Below, piece by piece: positions 28,148-37,335 of a DNA stretch of 64,000 bases; within the stretch, counting starts at the first letter, position 1; every line of letters begins with the position of its first letter. The position numbers were made by a program, and so were the translations under genes. The stretch is from the NCBI RefSeq assembly GCF_900156055.1, contig NZ_FTMQ01000003.1, positions 682,001 to 746,000 of the forward strand, given 5' to 3'. The notes below the pieces were generated by a model, which was not told the origin of the DNA, searched no databases, and was given only the letters and a program-made list of their open reading frames with translations. The DNA comes from Rhizobium sp. RU33A (GTDB taxonomy: Bacteria > Pseudomonadota > Alphaproteobacteria > Rhizobiales > Rhizobiaceae).

Positions 28148-28495
28148 GTGGATGGTTTCCGAACGGCAGAGATGTTGTCCGGAGAGCAAAAGGGAATGCG
28201 AAGGCGTGGACCCCATCCGGGCACGCCGAACGCAGCCGACCCCGCGACTGTATTGCAGCGAGGGTTCTCCATTCGCCTTGTCGTTGAACGAGTGACGGGT
28301 CGCAGGGTGCGACCGGCTCGCCAGAACGGCAGGACGGAAAAGCCACTGGGGTGGCAACACGATCAGCCGGGGCAGGACGCCTCTTTCTCTACGAATCGTC
28401 CGCTCTTTCGTGTTGCCGTGAACCCTGGGAAGGCGAGGAGAACCCGACGGTCCTTTAAAGACCACGACCTGCGAGCCAGGAGACCTGCCATCCAC
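28148..28495 (+). ncRNA. cobalamin riboswitch with long peripheral arms
   Basis: The B12 box AGCCAGGAGACCTGCC (28475-28490) closes into a P1 stem, GTGGATGG (28148-28155) with CCATCCAC (28488-28495). Other core boxes are AAAGGGAATGCG (28189-28200), GCAGCCGACCCCGCGACTGT (28232-28251), AGCCACTGGGG and CTGGGAAGGCG (28426-28436). A 10-base helix (GGCAACACGA with TCGTGTTGCC) extends one arm. At about 348 bases it is much longer than the usual 200. It precedes cobU/cobP and should repress the cob unit when cobalamin is plentiful. Confidence 0.93.
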
Positions 28496-28691
28496 GGGCA
28501 TGGTGCCCACACTGGGGAGGTCTCCCCGTTGCCAGCACGGAGGTTGTCGTGGCGACGTCTTGCATCCGCGGGCCCTTTGCGCCCCGCCGGTGCCGGTCCG
28601 TATTTGCGGGCCTGGCACCGATTGATTATTCGTACATGCTGAATGCATGCGCCACAGACCGCCTGTGCGCGGTCGAAGGTCATGGCGCGCC
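28496..28691 (+). promoter_or_regulatory. expression platform between riboswitch and cobU
   Basis: 196 bases without a gene. The clearest structure is CGGTGCC (28588-28594) pairing with GGCACCG (28614-28620), enclosing a GC-rich inner helix and followed by ATTGATTATT, a plausible regulated terminator. A second GGGGAG/CTCCCC hairpin lies near 28515-28529. Confidence 0.45.
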
Positions 28692-29222
28692 ATGACAGCA
28701 TTCCATTCCCGATCCATCCTGGTTCTCGGTGGCGCCCGCTCGGGCAAGTCGCGCTTTGCCGAGGGGTTGGCGCGCAATTCGGCGCTTGAGAAGTTCTACC
28801 TAGCCACGGGACGCGCCTGGGACGACGAGATGCGTGCCCGCATCGAGACCCACAAGGCCGACCGCGCCCATGACGGCTGGACAACGCATGAGGAGCCCGT
28901 CGATGTCGTCGGGGCACTGAAGGCGCTGGACAAGCCCGAGCGGGTGATCCTCGTCGACTGCCTGACGCTCTGGGTCACCAACCTTATGATGGAAGAAGGC
29001 CGTGACGTCGACGCAGACGGCGCGGAACTCGCCGCCAGTCTTGGGGAACTCCAGGCCACCGTCATCTTCGTTTCCAATGAAGTCGGCCTCGGCATCGTGC
29101 CCGAAAACAAAATGGCCCGCGCCTTCCGCGACCATGCCGGCCGTCTCCACCAAGCCATCGCCGCCGAGGCGGCTGAAGTCTATTTTATCGCGGCAGGTTT
29201 GCCGTTGAAAATGAAGGGTTGA
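28692..29222 (+). CDS. cobU: adenosylcobinamide kinase/guanylyltransferase CobU/CobP
   Basis: A 176-residue bifunctional enzyme that phosphorylates adenosylcobinamide and adds GMP before the lower ligand is joined. Walker A is GGARSGKS; the central [11 protein letters not shown] and [13 protein letters not shown] motifs are diagnostic. In aerobic-pathway organisms it is called CobP. Start [10 protein letters not shown] at 28692 is preferred over a start 45 bases upstream. It is the first gene behind the cobalamin riboswitch, with cobW 3 bases downstream. Confidence 0.95.
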   Translation: MTAFHSRSILVLGGARSGKSRFAEGLARNSALEKFYLATGRAWDDEMRARIETHKADRAHDGWTTHEEPVDVVGALKALDKPERVILVDCLTLWVTNLMMEEGRDVDADGAELAASLGELQATVIFVSNEVGLGIVPENKMARAFRDHAGRLHQAIAAEAAEVYFIAAGLPLKMKG

Positions 29223-29225
29223 ACC

Positions 29226-30302
29226 ATGTTGCAGCAAAAGATCCCAGCCACCGTCATCACCGGCTTTCTGGGGGCCGGCAAGACCACGATCATCCGTAAC
29301 ATGCTGATGAATGCTGGCGGCAAGAAGATCGCGCTGATCATCAATGAATTCGGCGATCTCGGCGTCGATGGCGATGTGCTGAAGGGCTGCGGCGCCGAAA
29401 ATTGCACCGAAGACGACATCATCGAACTCACCAATGGCTGCATCTGCTGCACGGTCGCCGACGATTTCGTGCCGACCATGCTGAAGCTGCTCGAGCGTGA
29501 CGTGAAGCCCGACCACATCGTCATCGAGACTTCGGGTCTGGCCCTGCCGCAGCCGCTGGTCGCCGCCTTCAACTGGCCCGATATCCGCACCCGCGTCACC
29601 GTTGATGGTGTCGTGACTGTGGTCGATAGCGTGGCCGTCGCCGCTGGCCGTTTTGCCGACGACCATGATGCGGTCGCCGCCCAGCGCGCCGAGGATGACA
29701 ATCTCGACCACGAAAGCCCGATCGAGGAACTCTTCGAGGACCAGCTAACCTGCGCTGACCTCATCGTCCTCAACAAGACAGATCTGCTCGATGCTGCGGG
29801 GATTGCCGCCGTTCGCGCTGAGGTGAACAGCCGCACCAGCCGCAAGCCTTCGATGATCGAGGCGAAGAACGGCGAAGTTCCCTCACTCGTCCTACTCGGC
29901 ATCGGCGCCAGCACCGAAGACGACATCGAGAACCGCAAGTCGCATCACGAGATGGAGCACGAGGCGCTGCATGCCTCGGGCGAAGACCACGACCATCATC
30001 ACGATCACGACGAGTTCGAGAGCTTCGTCGTGAAGCTCGGCGCGATCAAGGATCCCCAAGACTTCATCGACCGCCTGAAGCCGGTCATCGAGAAGCACGA
30101 CATCCTGCGCCTGAAGGGCTTTATCGACGTGCCCGGCAAGCCGATGCGTCTCGTTATCCAGGCCGTCGGCACCCGCATCGACACCTATTTCGACCGCCCC
30201 TGGACATCAAGCGAGAAGCGCGAGACGCGCATTGTCGTCATCGGCCTGCATGAATGGGATTTCGGCGCCGTCGTCGAGGACGTCCAGGCAGCGGCCGGCT
30301 GA
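29226..30302 (+). CDS. cobW: cobalamin biosynthesis GTPase CobW
   Basis: A 358-residue G3E-family metallochaperone. Walker A is GFLGAGKTTI; the metal motif NGCICCTV is present; the nucleotide-base motif is VLNKTD. A His/Asp-rich stretch (GEDHDHHHDHDE) separates the GTPase and C-terminal CobW_C domains. It is thought to supply Co2+ to the CobNST chelatase, fitting its place just before cobN. Confidence 0.95.
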   Translation: MLQQKIPATVITGFLGAGKTTIIRNMLMNAGGKKIALIINEFGDLGVDGDVLKGCGAENCTEDDIIELTNGCICCTVADDFVPTMLKLLERDVKPDHIVIETSGLALPQPLVAAFNWPDIRTRVTVDGVVTVVDSVAVAAGRFADDHDAVAAQRAEDDNLDHESPIEELFEDQLTCADLIVLNKTDLLDAAGIAAVRAEVNSRTSRKPSMIEAKNGEVPSLVLLGIGASTEDDIENRKSHHEMEHEALHASGEDHDHHHDHDEFESFVVKLGAIKDPQDFIDRLKPVIEKHDILRLKGFIDVPGKPMRLVIQAVGTRIDTYFDRPWTSSEKRETRIVVIGLHEWDFGAVVEDVQAAAG

Positions 30303-30305
30303 TCC

Positions 30306-33300
30306 ATGCATCTGCTTCTCGCCCAGAAGGGATCGATCAGCGACGGCGACGAGGCGATCGATCTTGGCCAGACGCCGGGGGACGTGCTGTTCCTCTCGGC
30401 CGCCGACACGGAGCTTGCGGCAATTGCCGCAGCCGTTGAGGTGAGGAGCGAGCAGGCGGTGCGCTGGCGGCTCGCCAGCCTGATGACGCTCAAGCATCCC
30501 ATGTCGGTCGACACCTACATCGAGCGCACGGCACGCCATGCGCGGCTGATCGTGGTGAGAGCGCTAGGCGGGGCAAGTTACTTTCACTATGCGCTGGAGG
30601 CGCTGCATGCTTGCGCTCGACGCAGCGGCGCGGCAATCGTCGTGCTGCCCGGTGACGACAAGCCGGATGAAGGCCTTTCGCCGTTTCAGAACGGCTCAGA
30701 CGAGGACCGCAACGCGCTGTGGACCTATCTCACCGAAGGCGGGGCGGGGAATGCCTCCGCTTTTGTGTCCTATGCCGAGGCTATTCTCGATGGCACCGAC
30801 CGACCGGAACCGGCGCGCCCCCTGCTGAAGGCCGGTATCTGGTGGCCGGGCAAGGGCGTGATCGGGGTCGAAGAGTGGGAGAGGCTGGCGTTTACGGCAC
30901 CCCCCTCTGACCTGCAGGCCATTACTCCCCTCTGCTTCTACCGTGCCCTCGTCCAGAGCGGCGAAACGTCACCCGTCGAGGCCATGGTAGAAGCCTTGCA
31001 GGTCGAGGGCCTCACTCCTCTGCCGGTCTTCGTCTCGAGCCTCAAGGACCAGGTTTCCGTCGACACGCTGCGCGCCATCTTCGCCCGCTTCCCGCCATCG
31101 GTGGTCATCAATACGACTGGCTTCGCCGTCTCGACCCCTGGCGCGGAAAAGCCGTCCACTGTGCTCGACGAGACCGGCGCCGTTGTCCTGCAAGCGATCT
31201 TCTCGTCCTCGCCGCGTACCACCTGGGAGAATTCGAGCCAGGGTCTCAGCGCCCGCGATCTGGCGATGAGCGTCGCTTTGCCGGAAGTCGATGGGCGAGT
31301 GCTGACCCGTGCCGTCTCCTTCAAGTCGAAAGCGCGCTTCGACGAGCGGGTCGAGGCCAATCTCGTCAGCCACGAGCCGAATGCCGGCCGCATGCGCTTC
31401 GTCGCCGAAATGGCCGCGAACTGGGCGACACTTCGCGCGACCGAGCCTGCAGACCGGCGCGTGGCATTGGTCATGGCCAACTACCCGAACCGTGACGGAC
31501 GACTTGGCAATGGCGTCGGTCTTGATACGCCGGCAGGCACGATCGAAGTCATGCGCGCCATGCGCGACGCCGGCTACGACGTCGCTGATCTGCCCGCTGA
31601 CGGCGATACCCTGATACAGGCCTTGATGGCCGGCCCGACCAATGCGGCGCACAACGGACGGGTCATTCGTGAACGCCTTTCCGTAAGTGATTACATAAAG
31701 TTCTTTGGCGATCTTCCTAAAGCAGTTCAAGATCGCGTCACCGCGCGCTGGGGGGCGCCGGAAACCGACCCCTTCCATCTCGACGGAGCCTTCGCGCTGC
31801 CGTTGATGCGCTTTGGCAAGCTCATGATCGGCATCCAGCCGGCCCGTGGTTACAACATCGATCCCAAGGAAACCTATCATTCGCCGGACCTCGTGCCGCC
31901 GCATGGCTACCTCGCCTTCTACGCCTTCCTGAGGCGGGAATTCGGCGCGCAGGCCGTCATCCACATGGGCAAGCACGGCAATCTCGAATGGCTGCCGGGC
32001 AAGGCTTTGGCGCTGTCGGAAACCTGTTTCCCCGAAGCCGTCTTAGGCCCTTTGCCGCATCTCTATCCCTTCATCGTCAACGATCCCGGCGAGGGCACCC
32101 AGGCCAAGCGCCGAACCTCCGCTGTCATCATCGACCACCTGACACCTCCGCTGACGCGGGCCGAGAGCTACGGGCCGCTCAAGGACCTGGAGGCGCTGGT
32201 TGACGAGTATTACGAAGCCTCGGGCGGCGACCCGCGCCGGCTTGTTTTGTTGAAAAAGCAGATCCTCGAGCTGATCGCCGATATCGGTCTCGACCAGGAT
32301 GCCGGCATCGCCAAGGGTGAGGCGGAGGATCAGGCGCTGGAAAAGCTCGACGCCTATCTCTGTGACCTCAAGGAAATGCAGATCCACGACGGGCTGCACA
32401 TCTTCGGGCTCGCGCCGGAGGGACGGTTGTTGACCGATCTCGTCGTTGCGCTGGCGCGGGTGCCGCGGGGGCAAGGTGAGGGCGGGGATGCGAGTTTGCA
32501 GCGGGCGATCGCTGGAGATTTGCTCAAGACGAAAGGCTTCGATCCCCTCGACTGCGTCATGTCCGATCCGTGGAGCGGCCCGACGCCCGAGATCCTCGCC
32601 GATGTCATCGATGCCCCGTGGCGCACCCACGGCGACACCGTGGAACGCATCGAACTCCTCTCTGCACAGCTGGTCGCGGGTGAGATCGCCTGCCCGGATG
32701 ACTGGCCGCGCACCCAAGCCGTGCTCGCTGAAATCGAAACCCGCCTCAAACCCGCGGTCGTCTCTTCCGGCCCTGCTGAAATTCAGGGCCTGCTGAAGGG
32801 GCTCGCCGGCCAATTCGTTCCCCCCGGCCCCTCCGGCGCGCCGACGCGCGGACGACCTGATGTCCTGCCCACGGGACGTAACTTCTACTCTGTCGACAGC
32901 CGTGCTGTTCCCACACCGGCAGCCTATGAACTCGGCAAGAAATCCGCCGAGCTTTTGATCCAGCGTTACGTGCAGGATCACGGCGAATGGCCGACATCCT
33001 TCGGTATTACCGCCTGGGGCACGTCGAACATGCGCACCGGCGGCGATGATATCGCCCAGGCCCTGGCGCTGATCGGTATCAAGCCGCTCTGGGACATGGC
33101 CTCGCGCCGCGTCACCGGCTTCGAGGTGATCCCGATCGCGATCCTTGGACGGCCGCGTGTCGATGTGACACTGCGCATCTCCGGTTTCTTCCGCGATGCC
33201 TTCCCCGAACAGATCGCGCTCTTCGACAAGGCGGTGCGCGCGGTGGCGGCACTCGACGAGGACGAGGAAGATAATCCGATCGCCGCACGTGTACGGGCCG

Positions 33301-34067
33301 AAACCGACAAGCTTAAGTCTGAAGGGCTTGACGAAAAACAGGCCGCGCGCCGCGCCGGTTACCGCGTCTTCGGCTCCAAGCCCGGCGCCTATGGGGCTGG
33401 CCTGCAGGCATTGATCGACGAGAAGGGCTGGAATGACCGCGCCGATCTCGCCGAAAGCTATCTCGTCTGGGGCGGTTATGCCTATGGTGCTGGCGAAGAG
33501 GGCAAGGCGGAACGGGGGCTGTTCGAGGAGCGGCTGCGCTCGGTTCAGGCCGTGGTGCAGAACCAGGACAATCGCGAACACGATCTGCTCGACAGCGACG
33601 ACTACTATCAGTTCGAAGGTGGTATGACGGCGGCGATCGAGCATGTCGCTGGCACCAGGCCCAAGGTCTATCACAACGACCATTCACGGCCGGAAAAGCC
33701 CGTAATCCGCAGCCTGGAGGAAGAGATCGGCCGCGTGGTGCGCGCCCGTGTCGTCAATCCGAAATGGATCGAAGGCGTCATGCGCCACGGATACAAGGGC
33801 GCATTCGAAATCACCGCGACGGTCGACTACATGTTTGCCTTTGCGGCGACGACGGGCGCCGTGCGCGACCACCATTTCGAGGCTGTCTACCAGGCGTTCA
33901 TCCTCGATGAGCGGGTCCGCGATTTCATGGCCGAGAAGAATGCACCGGCCCAGAAGGAGCTCTCCGAGCGCCTGATCGAAGCGATCGATCGCGGCCTGTG
34001 GACGCCGAAGAGCAACTCAGCCAAATTCACATTGAGCGAAATGGTCGAAGGAGGCGTGCATGCCTGA
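30306..34067 (+). CDS. cobN: cobaltochelatase subunit CobN
   Basis: A 1253-residue large subunit of the ATP-dependent aerobic cobaltochelatase that inserts cobalt into hydrogenobyrinate a,c-diamide. Family segments include MANYPNRDGRLGNGVGLDTP, IHMGKHGNLEWLPGK and TPGDVLFLSAADTEL near the start. Full length. CobS and CobT, its AAA+ partners, are not in the window. Its end overlaps the GFA gene by 8 bases. Confidence 0.97.
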   Translation: MHLLLAQKGSISDGDEAIDLGQTPGDVLFLSAADTELAAIAAAVEVRSEQAVRWRLASLMTLKHPMSVDTYIERTARHARLIVVRALGGASYFHYALEALHACARRSGAAIVVLPGDDKPDEGLSPFQNGSDEDRNALWTYLTEGGAGNASAFVSYAEAILDGTDRPEPARPLLKAGIWWPGKGVIGVEEWERLAFTAPPSDLQAITPLCFYRALVQSGETSPVEAMVEALQVEGLTPLPVFVSSLKDQVSVDTLRAIFARFPPSVVINTTGFAVSTPGAEKPSTVLDETGAVVLQAIFSSSPRTTWENSSQGLSARDLAMSVALPEVDGRVLTRAVSFKSKARFDERVEANLVSHEPNAGRMRFVAEMAANWATLRATEPADRRVALVMANYPNRDGRLGNGVGLDTPAGTIEVMRAMRDAGYDVADLPADGDTLIQALMAGPTNAAHNGRVIRERLSVSDYIKFFGDLPKAVQDRVTARWGAPETDPFHLDGAFALPLMRFGKLMIGIQPARGYNIDPKETYHSPDLVPPHGYLAFYAFLRREFGAQAVIHMGKHGNLEWLPGKALALSETCFPEAVLGPLPHLYPFIVNDPGEGTQAKRRTSAVIIDHLTPPLTRAESYGPLKDLEALVDEYYEASGGDPRRLVLLKKQILELIADIGLDQDAGIAKGEAEDQALEKLDAYLCDLKEMQIHDGLHIFGLAPEGRLLTDLVVALARVPRGQGEGGDASLQRAIAGDLLKTKGFDPLDCVMSDPWSGPTPEILADVIDAPWRTHGDTVERIELLSAQLVAGEIACPDDWPRTQAVLAEIETRLKPAVVSSGPAEIQGLLKGLAGQFVPPGPSGAPTRGRPDVLPTGRNFYSVDSRAVPTPAAYELGKKSAELLIQRYVQDHGEWPTSFGITAWGTSNMRTGGDDIAQALALIGIKPLWDMASRRVTGFEVIPIAILGRPRVDVTLRISGFFRDAFPEQIALFDKAVRAVAALDEDEEDNPIAARVRAETDKLKSEGLDEKQAARRAGYRVFGSKPGAYGAGLQALIDEKGWNDRADLAESYLVWGGYAYGAGEEGKAERGLFEERLRSVQAVVQNQDNREHDLLDSDDYYQFEGGMTAAIEHVAGTRPKVYHNDHSRPEKPVIRSLEEEIGRVVRARVVNPKWIEGVMRHGYKGAFEITATVDYMFAFAATTGAVRDHHFEAVYQAFILDERVRDFMAEKNAPAQKELSERLIEAIDRGLWTPKSNSAKFTLSEMVEGGVHA

Positions 34068-34479
34068 CGTTCAGGATGGAAAGCCGTTGGTTTTGAGCGG
34101 CCATTGCCTGTGTGGCGACGTACGCTTTCGTGCCACTGGACTCGTCCGCACCTCCGGCCATTGTCACTGTGAAAGCTGCCGCCGCACCGCATCGTCGCCG
34201 GTCACCACCTTTTTCACGGTCCCGCGAGAGGGAACGGAGCTCTCTGGTGAAAGCCTCCGCTACTATGCGTCTTCGCCGGGCGTGCGCCGCGGCTTTTGCG
34301 GCAATTGCGGATCGCCGATGTCCTTCGAGACGGAGCGTCGACCTGACGATATCGATCTGTATGTGGCGAGTCTTGATGACGGCCTTTCCGTACCGATCCG
34401 TGAGCACTGGCACTGGGACGAACGCGTCGACTGGTTGCATGTCGCCGACGACCTGCCGAAGAGCGAGGGCGGCGTGTGA
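34060..34479 (+). CDS. GFA/CENP-V family zinc protein
   Basis: A 139-residue member of the glutathione-dependent formaldehyde-activating (GFA) family. Zinc cysteines appear in SGHCLCGDVRF, GHCHCESCRR and FCGNCGSPM. The biochemical role of most members is unknown. It overlaps cobN by 8 bases and the next gene by 4, so it is translated within the cob operon although no cobalamin function is known. Confidence 0.9.
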   Translation: MPDVQDGKPLVLSGHCLCGDVRFRATGLVRTSGHCHCESCRRTASSPVTTFFTVPREGTELSGESLRYYASSPGVRRGFCGNCGSPMSFETERRPDDIDLYVASLDDGLSVPIREHWHWDERVDWLHVADDLPKSEGGV

Positions 34480-34922
34480 CAAAGTCAGTGCATATTGAAC
34501 TGGTGGAGGGTGAGAACGCTCTCTTGACCGGAGCCGTCGATGCCATTCTCGATGAGGCAGCCAAAGAGCAGGGACGCCCGTTCGAAGGGCGAAAGGTTCA
34601 GCTACGTGCCGTGGACGCTGACGGCAAGATGGTGGGCGGGCTGACCGGCGCTCATCTGCAGCGCTGGTTCTTCGTCAAGCTTCTCGCTGTTTCGCCCGAG
34701 GCGCGCGGCGGCGGCATCGGTGCGCAGCTTCTTGCACGAGCCGAAGCCATGGCGCGCGAGGATGGCCTCGTCGGGATTTATCTCGACACCTTCGAGTTCC
34801 AGGCGCCACGCTTCTACCTCCGCGAGGGATATCGCGAGATCGGCCGCTTGCCCAAGATCGGCGATGCGCCGCAGCGGATCTGGTTTGCAAAAGAATTCAA
34901 CGATACTGGGAGTACGACATGA
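34476..34922 (+). CDS. GNAT-family N-acetyltransferase
   Basis: A 148-residue acetyltransferase with the acetyl-CoA loop VSPEARGGGIGAQLL and the family's C-terminal FYLREGYREIGRLP. The likely start is GTG at 34476, overlapping the GFA stop as GTGA. It overlaps cobO by 4 bases. Substrate unknown. The coupling places it and the GFA gene between cobN and cobO in the same transcript. Confidence 0.9.
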   Translation: MTKSVHIELVEGENALLTGAVDAILDEAAKEQGRPFEGRKVQLRAVDADGKMVGGLTGAHLQRWFFVKLLAVSPEARGGGIGAQLLARAEAMAREDGLVGIYLDTFEFQAPRFYLREGYREIGRLPKIGDAPQRIWFAKEFNDTGSTT

Positions 34923-35551
34923 CCGATGAAACCCCTTCGACCGGCGAGACCGATCTCGCCCGCCATGCGGAAAAGATGGCCAAGAAGAAGGTCGCGCGCG
35001 ACAAGATCATGGCGACCAAGACGGGCGAGAAAGGCCTGATCATCGTTCATACCGGCAAGGGCAAGGGCAAGTCGTCTGCTGCCTTCGGCATGATTTTCCG
35101 GCACATCGCACACGGCAAGAAATGCGCCGTGGTCCAGTTCATCAAGGGCGCCATGTCGACCGGTGAACGGGACATGATCCTCAAGCATTTCTCGGATCTG
35201 TGCGACTTCCACACCATGGGCGAAGGCTTCACCTGGGAAACCCAGGACAAGGCGCGCGATATCGAGATGGCGCAGGCTGCCTGGGAGAAGGCCAAGGAAC
35301 TGATCCGCGATCCCGCCAATTCCATGGTGCTGCTCGATGAGGTGAACATCGCCATCCGCTACGACTATATCGATCTGGCAGACGTGCTGGAATTCCTCGC
35401 GACCGAGAAGCCTCCGATGACTCATGTCGTGCTGACCGGCCGCAATGCCAAGGACGAGTTGATCGAACTCGCCGATCTGGTGACGGAGATGGAACTGGTG
35501 AAGCACCCATTCCGCTCGGGCATCAAGGCCCAGATCGGCGTGGAGTACTAG
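34919..35551 (+). CDS. cobO: cob(I)yrinic acid a,c-diamide adenosyltransferase CobO
   Basis: A 210-residue BtuR/CobO-type ATP:corrinoid adenosyltransferase. The P-loop HTGKGKGKSSAAFG and the motif VLLDEVNIAIRYDYIDL are diagnostic. It attaches the 5'-deoxyadenosyl group to cobalt after CobN and a reductase have acted. Start overlaps the GNAT gene (ATGA). Last gene of the first cob unit; the parDE genes converge on it. Confidence 0.95.
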   Translation: MTDETPSTGETDLARHAEKMAKKKVARDKIMATKTGEKGLIIVHTGKGKGKSSAAFGMIFRHIAHGKKCAVVQFIKGAMSTGERDMILKHFSDLCDFHTMGEGFTWETQDKARDIEMAQAAWEKAKELIRDPANSMVLLDEVNIAIRYDYIDLADVLEFLATEKPPMTHVVLTGRNAKDELIELADLVTEMELVKHPFRSGIKAQIGVEY

Positions 35552-35577
35552 GGGGCGAACGGCCCAGGGCTGAGTAC

Positions 35578-35874
35578 TCAGCGCCGAAGAAAATCTGGGA
35601 GCGATCCATTATGGATCACTGACAGAATTTCGATGTCGGGAGACCTGATAGCGTAGAAAATCAGGTGCTCGCCCTGGGTATAGGAATAGCAGTTATCACG
35701 GAGTTCGGGTCGCGCCCGACCGAGGAGGGGCTGCTCGGCAAGCCATCTGAACCGGTGCCTGAGTTCGCCAAGGTATTTCCGGCGTTGCTCATGGCCCCAT
35801 TGCCGAGCGGTATAGTCATTGATCGCCTTGAGATCATCAGCCGCTTTCGGCGTAAGGCGATAGCGGCCGCTCAA
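35578..35874 (-). CDS. parE: ParE-family toxin
   Basis: A 98-residue RelE/ParE-superfamily toxin starting MSGRYRLTPKAADDLKAI. The ENDYTARQWG, PLLGRARPEL and HLIFYAIRSPDIEILSVIH segments match ParE, which poisons DNA gyrase. The start overlaps the antitoxin stop by 4 bases. Complete and apparently intact. Confidence 0.9.
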   Translation of the reverse strand: MSGRYRLTPKAADDLKAINDYTARQWGHEQRRKYLGELRHRFRWLAEQPLLGRARPELRDNCYSYTQGEHLIFYAIRSPDIEILSVIHNGSLPDFLRR

Positions 35875-36125
35875 CGGTGATCAACCTCGACATCCGCCTC
35901 GATCAGACGGTCGAGAAAATCGTCGTCGACAAACACTCCCGCCTTCGCCTGTTGCCGGCCTTCATCGATTTGTAAAAGAACGTCTGCAAGCTTGCGGTCC
36001 TGATCCTCCAGGCCTTTCAGCGCATCGCGCACGACCTCGTCCGCCGACGCATAGCGACCGCTCTTGACCTTTTCATCGATGAAGTTCAGCCAATGAGTTC
36101 CAAGATCGAGAGCTGTCTTTGCCAT
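35871..36125 (-). CDS. parD: ParD-family antitoxin
   Basis: An 84-residue CC2985-type ParD antitoxin. The N-terminal ribbon-helix-helix (DLGTHWLNFIDEKVKSGRYASADEVVRDAL) binds DNA and the acidic C-terminus (VFVDDDFLDRLIEADVEVDH) should block ParE. Start MAKTALDLG at 36125; a longer in-frame start lies in the promoter. It normally represses its own promoter, just upstream of 36125. Confidence 0.9.
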   Translation of the reverse strand: MAKTALDLGTHWLNFIDEKVKSGRYASADEVVRDALKGLEDQDRKLADVLLQIDEGRQQAKAGVFVDDDFLDRLIEADVEVDHR

Positions 36126-36200
36126 AGTTCCTCTCTGCAGGCCACGGATTGCCGAGAATGAATATAGCGCTACGCTCTCGCTCTGCAAAGAACGGAGTCT

Positions 36201-36986
36201 TCAGACCCCGATCCACACCCGGATCGGATTGGTCGGGTCAGCGAGAAGCCGGATGGCTAGCGCCACGCAGGTGACGACCAGCAGCGGCTTGATGATCTTG
36301 GCGCCCTTGCGCATGGCGAAGCGCGAGCCGGTCTGGGCGCCGAGGAACTGGCCGACGCCCATCAGGAGGCCGACTTTCCAGAGCACCACGCCGCTCGCGA
36401 CGAAAATCAGGAAGGCGCCGAGATTAGAGCCGAGGTTCAGAAGCTTCGTATGCGCGGTCGCCTTCAACATGCCAAACCCGGCAAGCGAGACGAAGGCGAG
36501 CATGAAGAACGAGCCGGTGCCGGGGCCGAAGACGCCGTCGTAGAGGCCGATCAGCGGCACAAGCGTCACGCCGAAGACGAAGGGTGTCATGCGCTGATGG
36601 CGGTCTTCGTCGGAAATGTTCGGCTTCAGCGCAAAATAGAGCGCGATGGCAACGAGCAGGAAGGGCATCAGCACCCGCAGCACGTCTCCCGGCACCACGG
36701 TAGCGATCAGGGCGCCGATGGCGCCACCGATAACCGCCATGACAGCCATCGGCAGCTGCTTCTTCAGATCCACATGACCTTTGCGCGCATAGGCAAGCGT
36801 CGCCGAACCCGCGCCGAACATCGATTGCAGCTTGTTGGTGCCGAGCGTTTCCAGCGGCGGAATGCCGGCAATCAGCATGGCCGGGATGGTGATCAGCCCG
36901 CCGCCACCCGCAATCGAATCGATGAAACCGGCGATGAAGGCGGCAATGAACAGCAGCAGCAAAGCTTGGAAAGCGAGATCGGCCAC
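36201..36986 (-). CDS. TauE/SafE-family inner-membrane permease
   Basis: A 261-residue protein with about eight membrane segments. FIAGFIDSIAGGGGLITIPAML and GAGSATLAYARKG in the first half, and GLYDGVFGPGTGSFFM in the second, are the two TauE/SafE repeats. The family exports organosulfonates or other anions. The best start is GTG at 36986 (residues VADLAFQALLLL); ATG choices further upstream give a non-natural leader. Its place between two cob blocks may hint at a cobalt or sulfur link, but that is only position. Confidence 0.85.
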   Translation of the reverse strand: MADLAFQALLLLFIAAFIAGFIDSIAGGGGLITIPAMLIAGIPPLETLGTNKLQSMFGAGSATLAYARKGHVDLKKQLPMAVMAVIGGAIGALIATVVPGDVLRVLMPFLLVAIALYFALKPNISDEDRHQRMTPFVFGVTLVPLIGLYDGVFGPGTGSFFMLAFVSLAGFGMLKATAHTKLLNLGSNLGAFLIFVASGVVLWKVGLLMGVGQFLGAQTGSRFAMRKGAKIIKPLLVVTCVALAIRLLADPTNPIRVWIGV

Positions 36987-37335
36987 GGGGAGACTCGTGA
37001 AGGGTGAGGGAAGGTGGCGCCGTTGTGGACCAAACGCCGCGGCTGCGCAACCTTGCAAGGCCGTGTCGTGCGGGTCGCAGCGGGGACATTCTGTGAACTG
37101 CCGCTTCCGCCACATAAAGCGCCGCAATCCGGTTTGACCGTTGGATAAGGCTTCGATAAAGCTCATGGCAATGTGCGACGGCGCCTGTTCGACAGGCTGG
37201 AAATAGTCCGGTGCGGCCGACCCAATCAGGGGGCCAATTCCGGAGCTGTCCCAAAGGCCATGGACCACTCCTTTCGAGGTGGATGGTTCGGCGCTTCGTA
37301 CAGGCAGAAAAAACGAAGCAGGGAGGCCTCAACCT
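36987..37335. other. intergenic region before the cbiX operon
   Basis: 349 bases without a credible gene. A 7-base hairpin with an A-rich loop, GCTTCGT/ACGAAGC (about 37292-37319), lies just before cbiX. I do not see a B12 box or other cobalamin riboswitch core here, in contrast to the first cob unit. Confidence 0.4.

Noticed and set aside
36987..37335. Second cobalamin riboswitch upstream of cbiX
   Set aside because: No B12 box (AGCCAGGAGACCTGCC-like) or other core element can be found in this gap.
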